NCBI GenBank assembly: GCA_023846275.1
Contig: JAIUJO010000232.1
Span: forward strand, 305,619 to 369,618
Length of the DNA stretch: 64,000 bases
DNA from: Vanilla planifolia
Lineage: Eukaryota; Streptophyta; Magnoliopsida; Asparagales; Orchidaceae
Reading direction: 5' to 3'
Shown: positions 36,101 to 51,300 of the stretch, in pieces
Layout of the letters: each line of letters opens with the position of its first letter
How positions within the stretch are numbered: the stretch's first letter is position 1
Notes under the pieces: generated by a model
The model's input: only the letters and a program-made list of their open reading frames with translations
Database searches by the model: none
Told to the model about the DNA's origin: nothing
Program-made: the position numbers and the translations under genes

Positions 36101-39045
36101 AATTCAATCTTCCCCGTACAATATGTCTTATTTGTTAAAATATTTTGTTTTGATTTTGTTATATTATTGTAAAACTCTAATTTCTCTCCTATGTGATTTT
36201 TACATCACTTACATTTTGTTATGTTATGTTTCTTAAATTTATCTTATTTAAACTATAATATATATTTACTTAATAGTAAAATAGTAAGTTAGCTTTATTT
36301 CTTGCTTTTCTCTTTTGTATTTTGTAGAAGCTTTGATGATGGTCTGATCAAAAAACAAAAGGCATTGGACTCAACTTGGTAAGCTTTATTTAATAAAATT
36401 TTCATTTCTTTATTTTTTTAGTTTTTTTAATATTTTAGGTAGGCTTTTAAAAAAATATTTTGAATCATGCCATATTTAATGATCAGGGATGTTGCACTCA
36501 ATGTAATTAGGTTCTTTGAATGCAACATTTTAATAAATTTATCCCATTCCTTCAAATTTATCATATTTATTTTGTAATGTTAGTATGTAATTTAAAATCT
36601 CCATTTGATTTGCCACTAAGTTCCTTTGATTTGGTATGTTTACATTGGCTTAATTTATGTCATTTGAATTTTAATATATTTTTTAAAATTGAAATAATAA
36701 ATTGTTAATTTGCAAGCTTTATTACTTCAATAATTCTTAGTTACTCCAAATTTATAAATTATCGTTTACAAATTTTTAAATATTTCAGTTTCTTGGGTTT
36801 TAAAATACCTTGAGAGATATTTAGTTTTGTACCTAATTTGCTAATCTCTAACATTAAACTCAATCTCCTTTTTATCTAGGAATGTAACTTTCCTTCATAA
36901 TTTATCTCTTTTACTCAAAGTTTTTGCTTTGATTTGTTTGTATTACAATGAAACTCTAAATCTCATCTCATGTGAGGCTTGCATAGTATTCATTTTGTTT
37001 TACTAAATTCATTTATTTTTTCATTTTAAGTTTAATATAAGTTTTTCGAATAATAAAATCATAATTTAATATCATTAATTCATATCTAAATTAGTATTTC
37101 CCATTCCTAACATGGTCAATACAAGGAAAAAATGTTTTATTATACTCGTCTCAATGAGTAAATATTTTTTTTAAAATTTAGATATTTTATTTTGTAAGGC
37201 CTTTTCATACTTCATAAAATATTTTTTCTAGCTCCTGATTTGACATTCAATTGTGTTACACTCAATCTCCTTAGAATTTTAAAATGTCATTTTCTTTACA
37301 CAATTTATCATAATTAATAAAATTCTTTAGTTTATTAGTTACATTACAGTGAAACACAAATTCCTCTCTCTCCTAAACTTTACATCGCTTTCATTTTGAT
37401 TAATTACATTATTTAAATTTATTTTAATTCAACTTTAATATATATTCATTTAGTATAAAAATAATAATTTTTTTATTATTTATTCTTATTTACATTTGTA
37501 ATTTATGTTAATTCAAATTGATGTTGAATCGAGAAAAATAAATTTTGTTAGACTCATCTACATAAGTTCTACGATTTAAAAAGTCATTTTAATATTTTTT
37601 AAATACTAAATTTCTTAAGATTTTAGCATGCTTTAGATGAAATTTTTATTTGTACCTAATTTACTGATCGATGATGTTATAGTTCATCGCCATAGTTTTT
37701 TGAAATGAACTTTTCCAAACAATCTATCTCATTTCTTCAAATTACTTGCTGCGATTTGTTTATACTACTTGAAAACTCAATATATCACAAATTTTCCTTT
37801 TACATTACTTTGATTTTGTTGTATAACTTTCTTTTAACTTGTCTCATTTTAGCATGAATATTTATTTACTTAATATTAAAAAATAATTTATTAATTTTTA
37901 TGTTTATTTACTTTATTAATTCATTGAAAGTTTAAGCAAGATTTGAAAGAGGTGAAAGAATCGTTATTGTACTCATTCATGACTCTCCCTCAAATGGCAT
38001 TCAATTTTTATAGCTTCAAATATTTAATTTTTGTTTATCTTAAATTACCTTTAGTTCACATTTACTTAATATTAAAATAAAAATAAGTTATTATCTGTGT
38101 TTTTTTTTTCGGTAATCCATTGTAATTTTAATTGAAGTTCACTCAAGATGAAACAAATGTCATTTGACTTGACACGATAAACTCTGTCCACTGATATACT
38201 CGTTTATATATTTTTAAATATTTTTTTAAAGGTTATGGTTCACTTTATTAGAACTTCATTTCATACTAAATTTGATGATTAAATACATCACACCAAATCT
38301 CCTTAGTATCTTTGCATACAACTTTCCAAAAAAAAAAATTTTGATTTTCTCAAATTTTCACTTTAATTTGGTCATCTTTGTAATTAACTGTAAATTCTCT
38401 CTCATGTCACATTTGCATCATGATTTTGTTATATTACATTGCTTTCATTTTTGACATTTCAACTTCATTATTTATTTACTTAATACAAAAACAATACTTT
38501 GTCATACATTATGCAATATTACTTTATCATTTCACTATGAATTCAAATAAGGTTTGATCAAGATAAAATAATCATCATTAGACTTACCTCAACTAGCTCT
38601 ATCAAACTAAATTTTCATTGCATTATTTTTAACTATATTTTCCATTGGCATTGGAAAGCTTTTTAAAATATTTCAATTTGTGCTAAGCTTGTAATTAAAC
38701 TCCATCTCGTATTCTAATGAAAACATTTTTCTTGTACAATTTTTCTCAATTTTCAAACACTTCTAATCAATATAATTATAATTCTATGTAATCTAAATCT
38801 CCTCTCTTTACACCTTCATATTGATTCATATTTTTATGTAATATTTTTCAAATTATCTCTTTTTATCTTTAATATATATTTTCTTATTATTACTATAACA
38901 ATTTGTTATTATTTAATCAAATTTTGTTTGGTAATTTACCATAATTCCAAATGGATTATGATCAAGGTGAAAGAAGCATCATTGTGAATCATCTCAACCT
39001 ACCCCATTCAATAAGAATTTATTTTAAAATTTTTCTATAAAAAAT
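33190..39045 (-). repeat. Satellite array block 10, reverse units (~14)
   Basis: Long reverse block. The core complement lies near 33397 ('ccataatgttccacttgatc'), 33812 ('catgatgttacactcaatc'), 34164 ('aaggatgttacaccc'), 35679 ('gaggatgttataatc'), 36070 ('gaggatgtcagag'), 36489 ('gggatgttgcactcaatg') and 37672 ('gatgatgttatag'), mostly at multiples of about 350-420 bp. Frames at 36520-36708 and 38272-38454 are unsupported. No gene, insertion or RNA gene is seen. Confidence 0.88.
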
Positions 39046-41546
39046 ACTTATGCTTCTTTAGGGAGATGTATGGAGATCACATATATATTCTCCATCATCA
39101 AATAAGGTTTGAATAAAATGTATTAATAACTATCCCAAATATCTTTAATAAAATAAAAAATAAAAATAAAATTTTTTGTTAGATATTAATAAGATTATTC
39201 AAATGATGTTCTTTTCATCACGATCAAACTACATTTAGAATAACTACAAATTTTAAAAAAGAGATGCATCAATCCAATAAAATATGAGCTAATGAAAGCA
39301 ATATAATGGTCACATGAGAAGATATTTAGAGGAATAAACTAGTATAACCTAGTTAAAGTAAAAAAAGTAAAAATCAGATAAATTGCATGAGTGAATTCAA
39401 AGACATTATGGAGCATGAACATAAAATTCTTAATCATCAAATTAAGTAGGAATGAAAAAGCCTTTTAGGCATATTAAATGGCAAAAAATAAAATATTTTA
39501 AAATATAGTAAAAAATATTTAATATTTCTTTAGCTTATTAATGTGATTTCAAATATAATTATTTCACCTCTAATGTCCCTATATGGAATTTATAAAATTT
39601 AAAAAATAAATAAACTTAAATAATGATAACTTATTACCAAAATAATAAGTTTATGTATGTTAAAGCTAAAATATAATTGAAACAAAGTAATATAACCAAG
39701 TCATGTTGTTGTAAAAGTCACCAAATACAACTTACAAATGTAAATAGTAAAATAAACAATTTAAGAAAGAGAATTTAAAACATGACATTATGTTGGAAAA
39801 TTGAAATCTAAAGTACTAAAGAGATCTAATGTAACATCCTTGATAATAAAATGTTTTATGAATCAAAATAACTCGGATTATTGACAAAACCATTAAATAT
39901 AAAATATTTCAAAAACTAATATTCGAGAAAATAGAAATGAATATTAATTAAAATGAAGCTCATCGAGAGATTTAAAAATCTTTTGTTTAGTCTTGATTGG
40001 ATGACTTTAGAAATTACATCGAATTATAAAACAAAATAGAATAAAATAATTAAAAATCAATAATTTAATATCTAGAAAGTATAATTTAAAGCAAAAATAT
40101 GATAAATTTAAAAAAATAATCTAACTCAATGAAATAAATAAATTTCAAGATATCAAATCAACAACATATGAAAATTACATTCAAAAGAATTAAGCAGATG
40201 GTGTATTACATTCTCAATTATAAAAAAAGATATGAACAAAACTTTTATCATAGAGCTTATTGAAACCCTAGAAATTTAAAAAAATATAAAAAAATTAATA
40301 TTTATTAGCATTGAGCTTAACAAGGAAAGTTGAATGATGATAGCTTCTCAATCACAACTCATTTAAATTTATCATAAAATACAAAAGAAAATGTCCATAT
40401 AAAAAATCACATTATTATTTCAATGTTAAACTAATATATGTTAATTCTTATATAGGATAAATTGAAGAAATATAGTTAAATAAAATAAAAATGAAAAATA
40501 AATTACTTGAGCAAGCAATTTGAGTTACATTGTAATACAGTAATATCAATGAAAAAAATTAAAGAATAGGAAAAATTATATAGGAAAGTTGAATTTTAAG
40601 ATACTAAGAAGATTGAGTGTAACATCTTAATAATCAAATATGGCTGAAAACTAAATATATTGAAAAAATTGCAGATACCCTAGATAAAAAAATTTAAAAA
40701 AATATAAAAATGTATACTTAAATGGATAACGGTTGTCAACATCAATCCAGTAGTATTCATTTCATCTCAATTAGACCTTATTTAAAATTTCTTTAAATTC
40801 GAAGAAAATAAGTAGATATCATAATAAATTATTATTTCAATATTAATAAAATATATATTGAAGCTAAAATGTAAAAAATTGGAGCTTTGTAATTTTACGA
40901 AATCAAGGCAATGCATAGGCCACACAAGTGAAGATTTAAAATTTCATAGTGTTAATTCAAATCAATAGAAAATATTTAAAGAAATGAGATAGATTATGTA
41001 GGAAGTTACAATACAAGATAATAACGAGATCTAGTGCAACATTTCGATAATTGAATAATCGATGATTTCATGTCTTACAAATCATTTTAGAATCCTAAAA
41101 AATAATAAAAATAAAAATATAGAAATTAATATTTAATGGGATAAAGCAATTTGAGATAAGTCTAATGATGTTATTTTCATCTTGATCAAACAATTTTTTC
41201 AATTAATGTGAAATTTAAAGGTAAATAATCTTAAAGAATAATGAAATTTTATTTTATTATTTTGTAAACATATATAATAGAGCTAAAAAACTAGAAATAA
41301 TTATACAATGTAATAAACAAAATCAAATCAAAGTCAAGGCCACAAGCGAGAAGATTTTGAGCAAACATTTGAAGAAAAGAGATAAATTAGATGTGAAACT
41401 TTAATTTCAAGATAATGAGATGATCACGCATAAAATAATAAAAAATTAAGTTAGATATGAATAATAATTCTTGTAAATAATTTAAAAACCTTTCAAATTA
41501 AAGATTAAATAATATCAAAAAATAAATATTTAGTAGTAAAAAGCTC

Positions 41547-41583
41547 ATCGAGATGTGTTAAATGACTTATATTTGGTCTCGAT
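41547..41583 (+). repeat. Second dyad of the satellite unit, well preserved
   Basis: ATCGAGA at 41547-41553 faces TCTCGAT at 41577-41583. In the consensus the arms are 10 bp (ATCGAGATGA and TCATCTCGAT) around a 17-bp loop. It lies about 100 bp after the core dyad and reuses the same CTCGATC element, so each unit holds two related dyads. Confidence 0.65.
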
Positions 41584-44126
41584 CGGACCACTTTTGGAAT
41601 TATAGTGAATGGAAAAATTAAAAAATCCTAAATAATAATAAATTCTAATTTCAATAACATGTAAATTTATATTAATGTTGCAATGAGAAAAATTAAAGTA
41701 ATATAGTCTTACCAAATCAAAGCAATGTGGAGGTTACAGAAAAGAAGATTTAAAGTTACATAGTAACACAATAATATCCATGAAAATAATTTGTATAACA
41801 AGCTAAAACTATAAAGTATAAAATATTTCAAATATAAAAATGAATATTTAATGTATAGACCTCATTGAAAAGCATCAGGTAACCAATATATCATGTCCAT
41901 TAGAATTTATTTAGAATTTTTATGAATTATCAAATTAAATAGGAATAAATAATAATAGAATCTTTTAAAATATTAAGTAAGCTATTATTAAAGTTAATAA
42001 AATATATAAAATGAAGCAATTCAAAACCCAAACTATTGTGATGTAAAGGTCACAAAAGAGGTGATTCAAAGTTAAATAATAACTTAGCTACATCAGTTTG
42101 AAAACTTTGAAGAAATATGTTAGTGTTACATTAGAATTCCAAGATACTAGGGAGATTTAGTGCAATTTTTATGATCAGATATTTTAAGATTTGAATTTAC
42201 TCATAAAGCATTAAAAAATGATAGAACATAAATTATTTAAAACCAATGATTAAATATTTAATTAGAGAGAGCTTATCTAGAAAGGTCTATAGACAATTAT
42301 TTTGTCTCCTAAAAACATGTACAATTCAAAATGACTCACAAAAACTATTATTATAATTGAAAATAAAATATTTTCAAAAGAAAAATGAATGTTTATTTTA
42401 CGGAGCTCTTTCTGATAAGTCCTATAATGTTTGTTTTGTCTAGAATGTTAGATATTTCGATTTATTAAAAATTATCAAATTAAATAAGCATAAGCAACAA
42501 TAAATTATTCTATTAAGATTAACTAAATATATGTATATGACATAAAATGCGAAACATTTAAACAATAACATATAAAAAATCAAACTGATTTGAATGTGTA
42601 GTAAGATGACCATTATATCACATAGTAGAAACACTATATCCAAATGAAAAATTTCAAAATAAGATATATTATATTAGAAAGTTGTTGATTAAGAAAATAA
42701 AAAGATCATGGGTAATAGTTTTTGTCATGAAATCTTCTGTGAATCAAAAAGTCTCATACAGCATTGCAAAGACTTTAAAAATTTTGAAATTTTTAGATAA
42801 ACATTTAATTTGATATTTCTCATCGTGACAGCACCAACAATGATAGTTTCCTCTTCACCAAACCCATTTTGAAATATTAAGAAATCTAAAAAATAAATCA
42901 ATATAAAGAAATATTAAATATTATTTTAATTTATAGTAAGTACATATTAAAGCAAAAATGAGATAAAATGATGGAGTGGAATATAGTAAAATCAAAGTAA
43001 TACAAATGACAGAATAGAAAAAAAATATAATGTGACATAGTAATAAAACAAAATCAGAGTCAAAACTTGAAAAATGAGATACATTTTGTGGGAATCAGTC
43101 ATACTAAGACACTGAAGTGATCAAGTGTAGAGCCCTTGATAGTTAAATTAGGCATAAATCAAATATCTTTTAAAGTGTACCATAACCCTTGAAAGTAAAA
43201 TATTTAAAAACACGTATTAAAATGACTATTTTATTTAATAAATCTCTTCAAGAAGACCCCAATGACAATTTTGTAATCACAATTGGACGTTATTTGAAAT
43301 TAATGTGAATTATCAAAGTAAATATTTGTCAATTAATATTAATTTTTTATGTTAATATAAAGTAAATATATACTAATGCTAAAATATGAAAAATAAAAAC
43401 AATGCTTTGTAACTAAACAAAGGTGATGTAATTACCTCATGATAGTTAATTAGAGTTTCATAGTAATACAATAATATTAAAGCAAATATTTGAACATCAT
43501 AGCAATATCTTCAACCGTCAATTTAGCTTTGGATTTAAATGACCCATAAAACATGAAAAAGCTTAGAAAAAGCATTTAAAACAACAACAAAAAATATTTA
43601 ATTTGTTGGAGTTCTTAAAGGCATGTGCAATAATTTCTCTTTCATCTTGATCAAATCTTATTTGAAATTACTAATAATTTCAACATAAAAAAAAACGAAG
43701 CATTACCCTAATATTTAATAAATATTTATTAAAATTGAAATGAGATAATAATATAATACAACTAAATTGATTCTATGTGAAGGCCAATTGACAGGAAACT
43801 TTGTGCTCCATTATAATATACTTAAATAAAAGAATAAATTTTGAAAAATTGAGAAAAATAATGGTAAAAGTGAGCATTCATTGATACTCATGAGATTAAG
43901 ATTAACATCCTCAATCATCGATTCCAATATGTCATATAAAACTTGTAAATATTATAGAAAATTGAAAAATTTAAAAAAATTAAATTAATTATCTAAATTG
44001 ATATAGTTTTTTGAGAGGAGTTCAATGACATTTGATACATGTCAAACACACCATGTTTAGAATTAGTATGAATTACCATAGTAAATAATCAAAAATATTA
44101 ATAATTTATTATTTTAATATTAAATT

Positions 44127-44141
44127 AATATATATATATAT
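44127..44141 (+). repeat. Short TA run
   Basis: About 15 bp of TA just before 'ttgataaagaaaaataag', again at the unit's TA-expansion position. Confidence 0.85.
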
Positions 44142-47100
44142 TGATAAAGAAAAATAAGATAAATTTAAATAACTTAATCTAACCAACTAAAGCGATGTAA
44201 ATGATGCACAAGAGGAGAATTTGAGCCTCATAGTAATATAGCAAAATAAAAGTGTAAAATTAAAAAAGATGAGATAAATTATTTGTGACAAGTTACATTA
44301 CAAAATACTAAGGAGATTGACTGCAACTAATTTGATCACAAAATAAGTTAAAAATTAAAATATCTTATAAAATAAAATATTTAAAAGCTTAGATACAAAT
44401 ATTTCATTTAATAGTGTTTGTCAAGACAAGTGTAACAAAGTTTATTATCTTTTTCCAATGTTGTTCAGAATTACTATGAAAATATAATTTAAATAACGAC
44501 AAATAATAATAAAGTTTTATTTTGTTATTGGTAAATAAAAATAAGCCTTAAACAAGATAAATTGAATTAATTTAAAATAAATAAATCAAAATATTTTAAA
44601 AGTCAAACGATAGAAGAATTACAGTTCCATAGAAATATAATAAATTCTAAAATACTAAAAACGAATGACCAAAATATGATGGAATTTCATTAGATACAAA
44701 TCAAAATTAAATAATGTGTGCAATAGTCCTAGAAAATGAAATATTTTATAATATAAAAAATAAATATTTAATTTGATATGGATCATCGAGGTTAGTCCAG
44801 TAAAGTTTGTTATGTCTCAGTAAGATATTGTTTGAAATTACTAAGAATTACAAAAATAAATAAGCATAAATATTACAAATTATTTACCTTTTTAATAAAA
44901 TATATCTAAAAATTTTAAAAAATTGAAGCAATGTAATCTAAACTACTCTAAACAAGGTAGAGTTCATATGAAAGGAGAGTTAAAGTTACATACTAACATA
45001 ACAAAATGAAAGAGAAAAGATGAATTGTTTTAGAAAGTTCTATTTAAAGAATTGAAGGAAACTGAGTGTGATACCCACGATCATAAAAATATTACAAATA
45101 AAAAACTTCATAAAGTAAGCAAAGAACACTTAAAAATATTTAAAAGTAAAAAAAAATGAATATTTAATTATATGTCACTTGGCAAGAAGTGTTCAAAAAA
45201 ATTTTACTTAACTTAGTTATACCACATTTAGAATTCTACAAACTACCAAAGAATAAAAGTTATAAATATTTAAAAATTAATTATTAACATTAACTAAATA
45301 TATGTGTTAAAGATGAAATTAGACAAGTAGAATGTAATCTATCCAAATAAAGGAGATGTAATTGTTAACTGAGAGTACATTTAGAGTCACGTAGAAGTTT
45401 AAGAAGTTAAGAGAGAACAATTGATGAAATGAGTTAATTATAAGTGAAAGTTTCATTTCAAGATACTAAGGAGAACAAGTGTAACATCATAGATAATCAA
45501 ATAGTTTATAAATAAAATTGAGTCGGAAAACCTACCAAAACTCTAGATAAACAAAATATTTACAAATTTAAAAAGGAATATTTAATTTGATAGACCATGT
45601 TAAGATGAGTGCAATGTTTTTTGTTTCAACTTGGTCAAAGCTTGTTTAGAATTACAATAAATTAAAAAATAAAATAAAATAAATAAAAAGTTAATTATTA
45701 AGTAAATATATAATAAAGTTGAATTAAGTTAAATTGAAGGAATTTATAGTCACATTTTATAACATAATTTGATCAAAGAGAAAAATTTGAAAAAAATGAT
45801 AATTAATAGGAAAGTTGGATTTAAAGAGATTTAGTGTTACAAAGCATTATAACCGAAAAAGGAAAACACATTTTAGAATTGAGTTAAATTGAATGATAAT
45901 GTTGTAATAAATGACACTTAAGACATCATGTGTGTCATTCTTTATTTTAAAATAATGTGGAATTAAAAGTTTTTGTAAAGCATATGAAATATCTAAAAAT
46001 AAAAATATTTGAAAAAAATAGAAAATATTAATATTTAATAATATAAAGCTCATTGAGATAAGTCCAAACACCATTTATCTCAAATTGATCTCATTTGGAA
46101 TTTATATAAATTAAAACATAAATGACGACAATTATAATAAATTATCAATTATGTGAGAAATTTTTTTCGAGATAATATGTAAAACTATTGTAACATACTC
46201 GATGATCAAATAAGGTACAAATAAAAATATCTTATAAAGCTTTCCATAACACTAGAAAATTAAATATTAGAAAGATGAAATGAAATTTTAATTTGATAGA
46301 ATAAGCAGAGATGAGACTAATGATATTTGTTTTTCTCGATCAGAGATTGTTTTGAATTACTGTAGAAAACAAAAATGAATAAAAATTAATAATAATACAT
46401 TATCATTTTAATATTGATTAAAAATATCTTAAAAGTTTATGTCAAATGACTTGAAGGGGTGTAACTTAAGCAAATTAAAATTACATGAAGGCCATTACAA
46501 AGAAGATTTAGACTTACATAGTAAAAAAAATCAAGGAAAAAATTTTTAAAAAATAGGATAAATTATTTAAGAAATTTATATCTGATGATACTTTGGAGAT
46601 TTAGTGTAACTTCTTGATTTTCAAGTCATTTGTTTATAAAAATTTCTCTTAATGCCCAAAACTAATTAGAACAAAATATTTGAAAATATAAAACGATTAT
46701 TATATTAGATATAGCATGTTTATATTAATCTCACAACATTTGTTTTATTTTGATCAAACCTTCTTTGGAATTATAGAAAATTATAGAAGTAAATAACCAT
46801 GAATAATAATAAAATTTTATTTTAATAATAACTAAATATATATTAGAGCTACAATGTGATTAATTTAAGTAATATAATATAACAAAATAAAAGTGATGTA
46901 AAGGTCACAAAGTGATGAGATCAACTGCACAGCAAAGTTGCATTTGAATATACAAAGGTGTTTGAGCAAAATATCATTGATTGTTAAATAATGTATGAAT
47001 CCAAATGCTCTATCAAGAAAACTTAAATCCTAGAATATAAGATATTTAAAGATATAAAAATGAATTATTAATGGGATAGAGCTCTTTTAGATAAGTCTAA

Positions 47101-48369
47101 TGATGTTCGTTTCATAATGATGGCAACTAGTTAGGAATTGTTGCAAAATTCCAAATAAGAAAACCATAAAGAACAATAAATTATTATAATTATATTGTTA
47201 AGAAATATATATTATAGTTAAAAATTAGATAAATTGAAGCACGGTTTTGAAACCAAACCAAAGTGATGTAAATTTCTTATAAGTGAAGATTTAATGATGC
47301 ACAATACAATCGCCAAATAAATGCAAAAATTCATAGAAATTAGTTAAATTGCATATGATATTGTAGTCCAAGATGCAATGACCTTGATTCATCTTGATCA
47401 AACCTAAGTTAGAAATACTATGAAATACAAAAGTAAATAAAAGTTATTAAAAAATTATAATTTTAGTAATAGGTAAATATATATTGAAAATGTAATGAGA
47501 TAAATCAAAGTAATGTAAGCTAAAAAAATCAAAGTAACATAGAGGTTACAGAAAAAGATATATTGTTACATTGTAAGATAATGAAATCAAGGTGAACAAT
47601 TTGTAGAAAAAAGAATAAGTGTAACATCCTCGATTATTAATTCAACTTTGAATCAAAATATTAAATAAATTTAGTCAAAATATAGGAAATAAAACTTTTA
47701 AAAATAAACATTAAACATTTAAATGTATAGAGCTTGCTGGGATTCCTACAACAATCTTTGTTTCGTATTAATGGGACCTCATTTGAAATAAGTAAAAATT
47801 ATTAAAATAAGAAATAAATAGTTATATATATTATTATTTTTTATTAATTAAATATATATTGAAGCTAAAAGTAGACTAATTGAAGCGATTCAATGCAACG
47901 AAACAAAAGACATGTAAAGGTGATACGAGTGGTTAATTGGAGTTATATAGTAATTTAGCAACATCAACATGAAAATTTTTGAAAAATGACATTTTTTTTA
48001 TTAAAAGTAAAATTCCAAGTTTCCAAAAAGATCAATCTAAACATCTTCAAATGTCAAAAAAGGTAATAATTGAAAGACTCATAAGACATGGAAAAACTTT
48101 AAAAAATAAAATATTTTCATAATAATAAAATTAAACTTGATAGTGGTTTTGAAGATGAGTTTAATAATATTGGTTTCATCTTGATCTGATCTTGTTTGGA
48201 ATTTCATAAATAACAAAAGTAACAAAAATAAAAAATAAAAAATGGAAATGAAATAAATTGAATATGTATGACGCAATCAAATGTATGTGATGTAAGGGTT
48301 GCAATCAATGAAAAAACATTAAACAAATATGATAAATTTTGCTGGAAAATTGCATTACAAATGATGTCC

Positions 48370-51300
48370 ATTTGATTATGAACATTCTTTAAATGCAACT
48401 CTCTCATATAATTTAGTCCTTTTTCTCAAAATGTTTCACATTGAAATTGTTATGTTACTAACTTAAATTCCCCATTTATGTGAACTCTATCTCACTTTGA
48501 TTTTTTAAATTAATTGCTCCAATTTATCTCATTTCAATTATAATATATATTTAAATAAAATTGAAATAATAATTTGGTAATATTTATGCAAATGTAATTT
48601 GTTAATTCTTAGCAAATCTAAATGAAGTTCAATGTAGAGGTAACAAATGTCACTGGACTCATCTTGATAAGTTTTATACAATTAGATATTCTTTTCTATA
48701 TTTTTAAATATTTTTGTAGGGTTTTAGCATACTTTAAAAGAAATTTTTTATCATATTACATGAGCCACGATGTGCACTCAACCTCCTTAGATTCTTCGAC
48801 TATAGATTTACCCCATAATTTGCTTTATTTGCATTTTGGAATAAATCTTTTCTAGTAGGCTTTATCAAATTCCATCTTTTGTTTTTCTTTTATTAAGTTA
48901 TAATACTATGAAACTCAAATTCTCAATGCATGTAACCCTTAGATTACTTTTATTTTGCTTGATTACATTATTTTAATATTTTCCTTTTAAACTTTAATAC
49001 ATATTTACTTAATATAAAAAAATAATTTACTATTATTTATGCTTAGATACGTTATATCTCTTTGGTATCTTTGAATGCAATTTTCTAAAACTATTCATCA
49101 CTTTTCTTCAAGTTCTTTTCTTTCATTTTAATATATTACGATGTATCTCTAAATTTCAACTCACACGACATTTAGATTGCTTTGATTTCATTATAGTGCT
49201 TTGCTTCAATTTAACTTATATTACCTTTAAAATATATTAATGTAATAGTTTATTTTTATTTGTGCTTTTTTGCTCTGGTAATTCTTAGAAATTAAAAAAA
49301 TGAGGTTTAATTAAGACAAGGCAAATGTCATTGAACTCGTCTCACAAAAGTCTATCCAAATAAATTTACATTTTAATTACTTTAAATATTTTAATTTCAA
49401 GTGTTTTGACATGCTTTTTGAAATATTTTAATTTGTAAATAATTTGAAAATTGAGTTTGTTACACTTGATGTCCTTATTATCAATGAAAGCAATTTTTTA
49501 TACAATTCATCTTATTTCATGAAATTTTTCACTTTTATTTGGTTATATTATGAGAAAAGTCTACATACAAATTGTTGTGACTTTAAAAACACTTTTTTTC
49601 TCTTACAATATAAAATAACTAATCTCCTTTAAGGTTTAATATATATGTACTTAACATTAAAATCATAATTTATTATTATTTATTCAAATTAACTTTAGTA
49701 ACAAACAGTAATTTCGAACACTATTAGAACTTGACAAAACAAATCTTATTGAACTCATCTTAATAAGCTCTATCTAATGAAATATTTATTTATATTATTT
49801 TTTGAATATTTTATTTTTTAGAGTTTTGGCATGATATATGAGACATTTTGATTAAAGAAAAACCTGATGACCAAAGATCTTACATTCAATCTCTTCATTA
49901 TCTAAAAATGTGACGTTCCTAATAAATTATCTTTTTCCTTAATTTTAATTTTTTTACTTTGTTAAATTACAGTGAATGTCTCAATCTCCTCTTATGCAAT
50001 TATTAATAACTTTGCTTTTCTTATATTACATTAATTCAATTTATCTTATTTTTTTAATATATGTTTACTTGGTATTAAAATATGGAACTATTACTATTTA
50101 TACCTTTAGTTCATTTATAATTTTTAGAAATTGCAATCGAGGTCAAATAAAGTCAAGGAAATCATCATTTGATCATCTCGACATGCTCTATTTAACTAAA
50201 CATTTATTTTTAGATTTTCAAAATATTTTTAAAGATTTTTGGAATGCTATATGAATTATTTCAATTTGTACATTTATGATCAAGAATGTACCAGTTGATC
50301 CCTTAGGGCTTTTTGGTTGCAAATTTTCCATACAATATTATCTGTACTTTTCAATATTTTTCTTTAATTTTTTTGTATTAATATGTAAATTTATGTCTTC
50401 TTTTGTGTGACCTCTACCTAGTTTTATTTCAATTGGATTTAATTCCATGAATTTATTTTTTATGTTTTAATACATATTTAATAAAATTTTAAAAGATAAT
50501 TTTTAATATTTATGCCTATTTATTATGGTAATTCTTTGTAATTCGAAATGATATCTATTCGAGGTATAACAAATGTCAATGGAATCATCATATTGACCAA
50601 TATTCAATTAGATATTCGTTTTTATACTTTAAAATATTTCATTTTTAGTATTTTTGCAAGCTTTGTAAGACCTTTTGATTTCTACCTAATTTTAAAAAAC
50701 AATTTAGCTCATTCACTCAAATGTTTCACATAAATTTCACTAAATAACTATGAAAATTTAACTCTCTTTTCATATGGATTTTACATCCTTTTTATTTAGA
50801 TACAATAAATTGCAAAACTTTATCTCATTTAAGACTTATTACATATTTATTAAATATTCAAATAATAACTTATTATTCTTTATAATTTTTTAAATAAATG
50901 TTTTATAGTAATTGCAAACATGTTCTGATCGCAACAAAACAAATGACCTTGCCTATCAATTTAATACTTTTTATAAGTGTAAATATTTTATTTAATATGG
51001 TTTTGGAACCGATATGAGACATTTTGTTTCTTACTAGATTTAATGATCGAGGATGTTACACATAGTCTCTTTAGCATTTTGAAATGCAACTATTCTTTTA
51101 TAATATATCTTATTTGTTGAATTATTTTTCTTTTATTTTGCTATTTTTCTATGAAACTCAAATTCTCTACTCATGTAAAGTTAACATCACTTTGATTTGA
51201 TTATATTATATATTTTTTCTAATTATCACATTTTAACTTTAATATATATTTACTTAATTTTAAATTAATACTTTTCAATTCTTTAATTTTGCAATTCATA

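Larger units (their letters stand above)
39045..48370 (+). repeat. Satellite array block 11, forward units (~22)
   Basis: The longest forward block. It begins at 'gggagatgtatggagatcac' near 39061. Cores near 39835, 40209, 40623 and 41040 give spacings of 374, 414 and 417 bp; later cores include 43909 ('aacatcctcaatcatc'), 45484 ('aacatcatagataatc') and 47627 ('aacatcctcgattatt'). Some units are shortened. Frames at 42440-42643, 45847-46074, 48079-48276 and 48204-48407 (all minus) are chance frames. No other feature is seen. Confidence 0.9.

Noticed and set aside
49976-50254. 92-codon open frame on the T-rich strand
   Set aside because: The unit order continues straight through it, and composition explains the hydrophobic residues.
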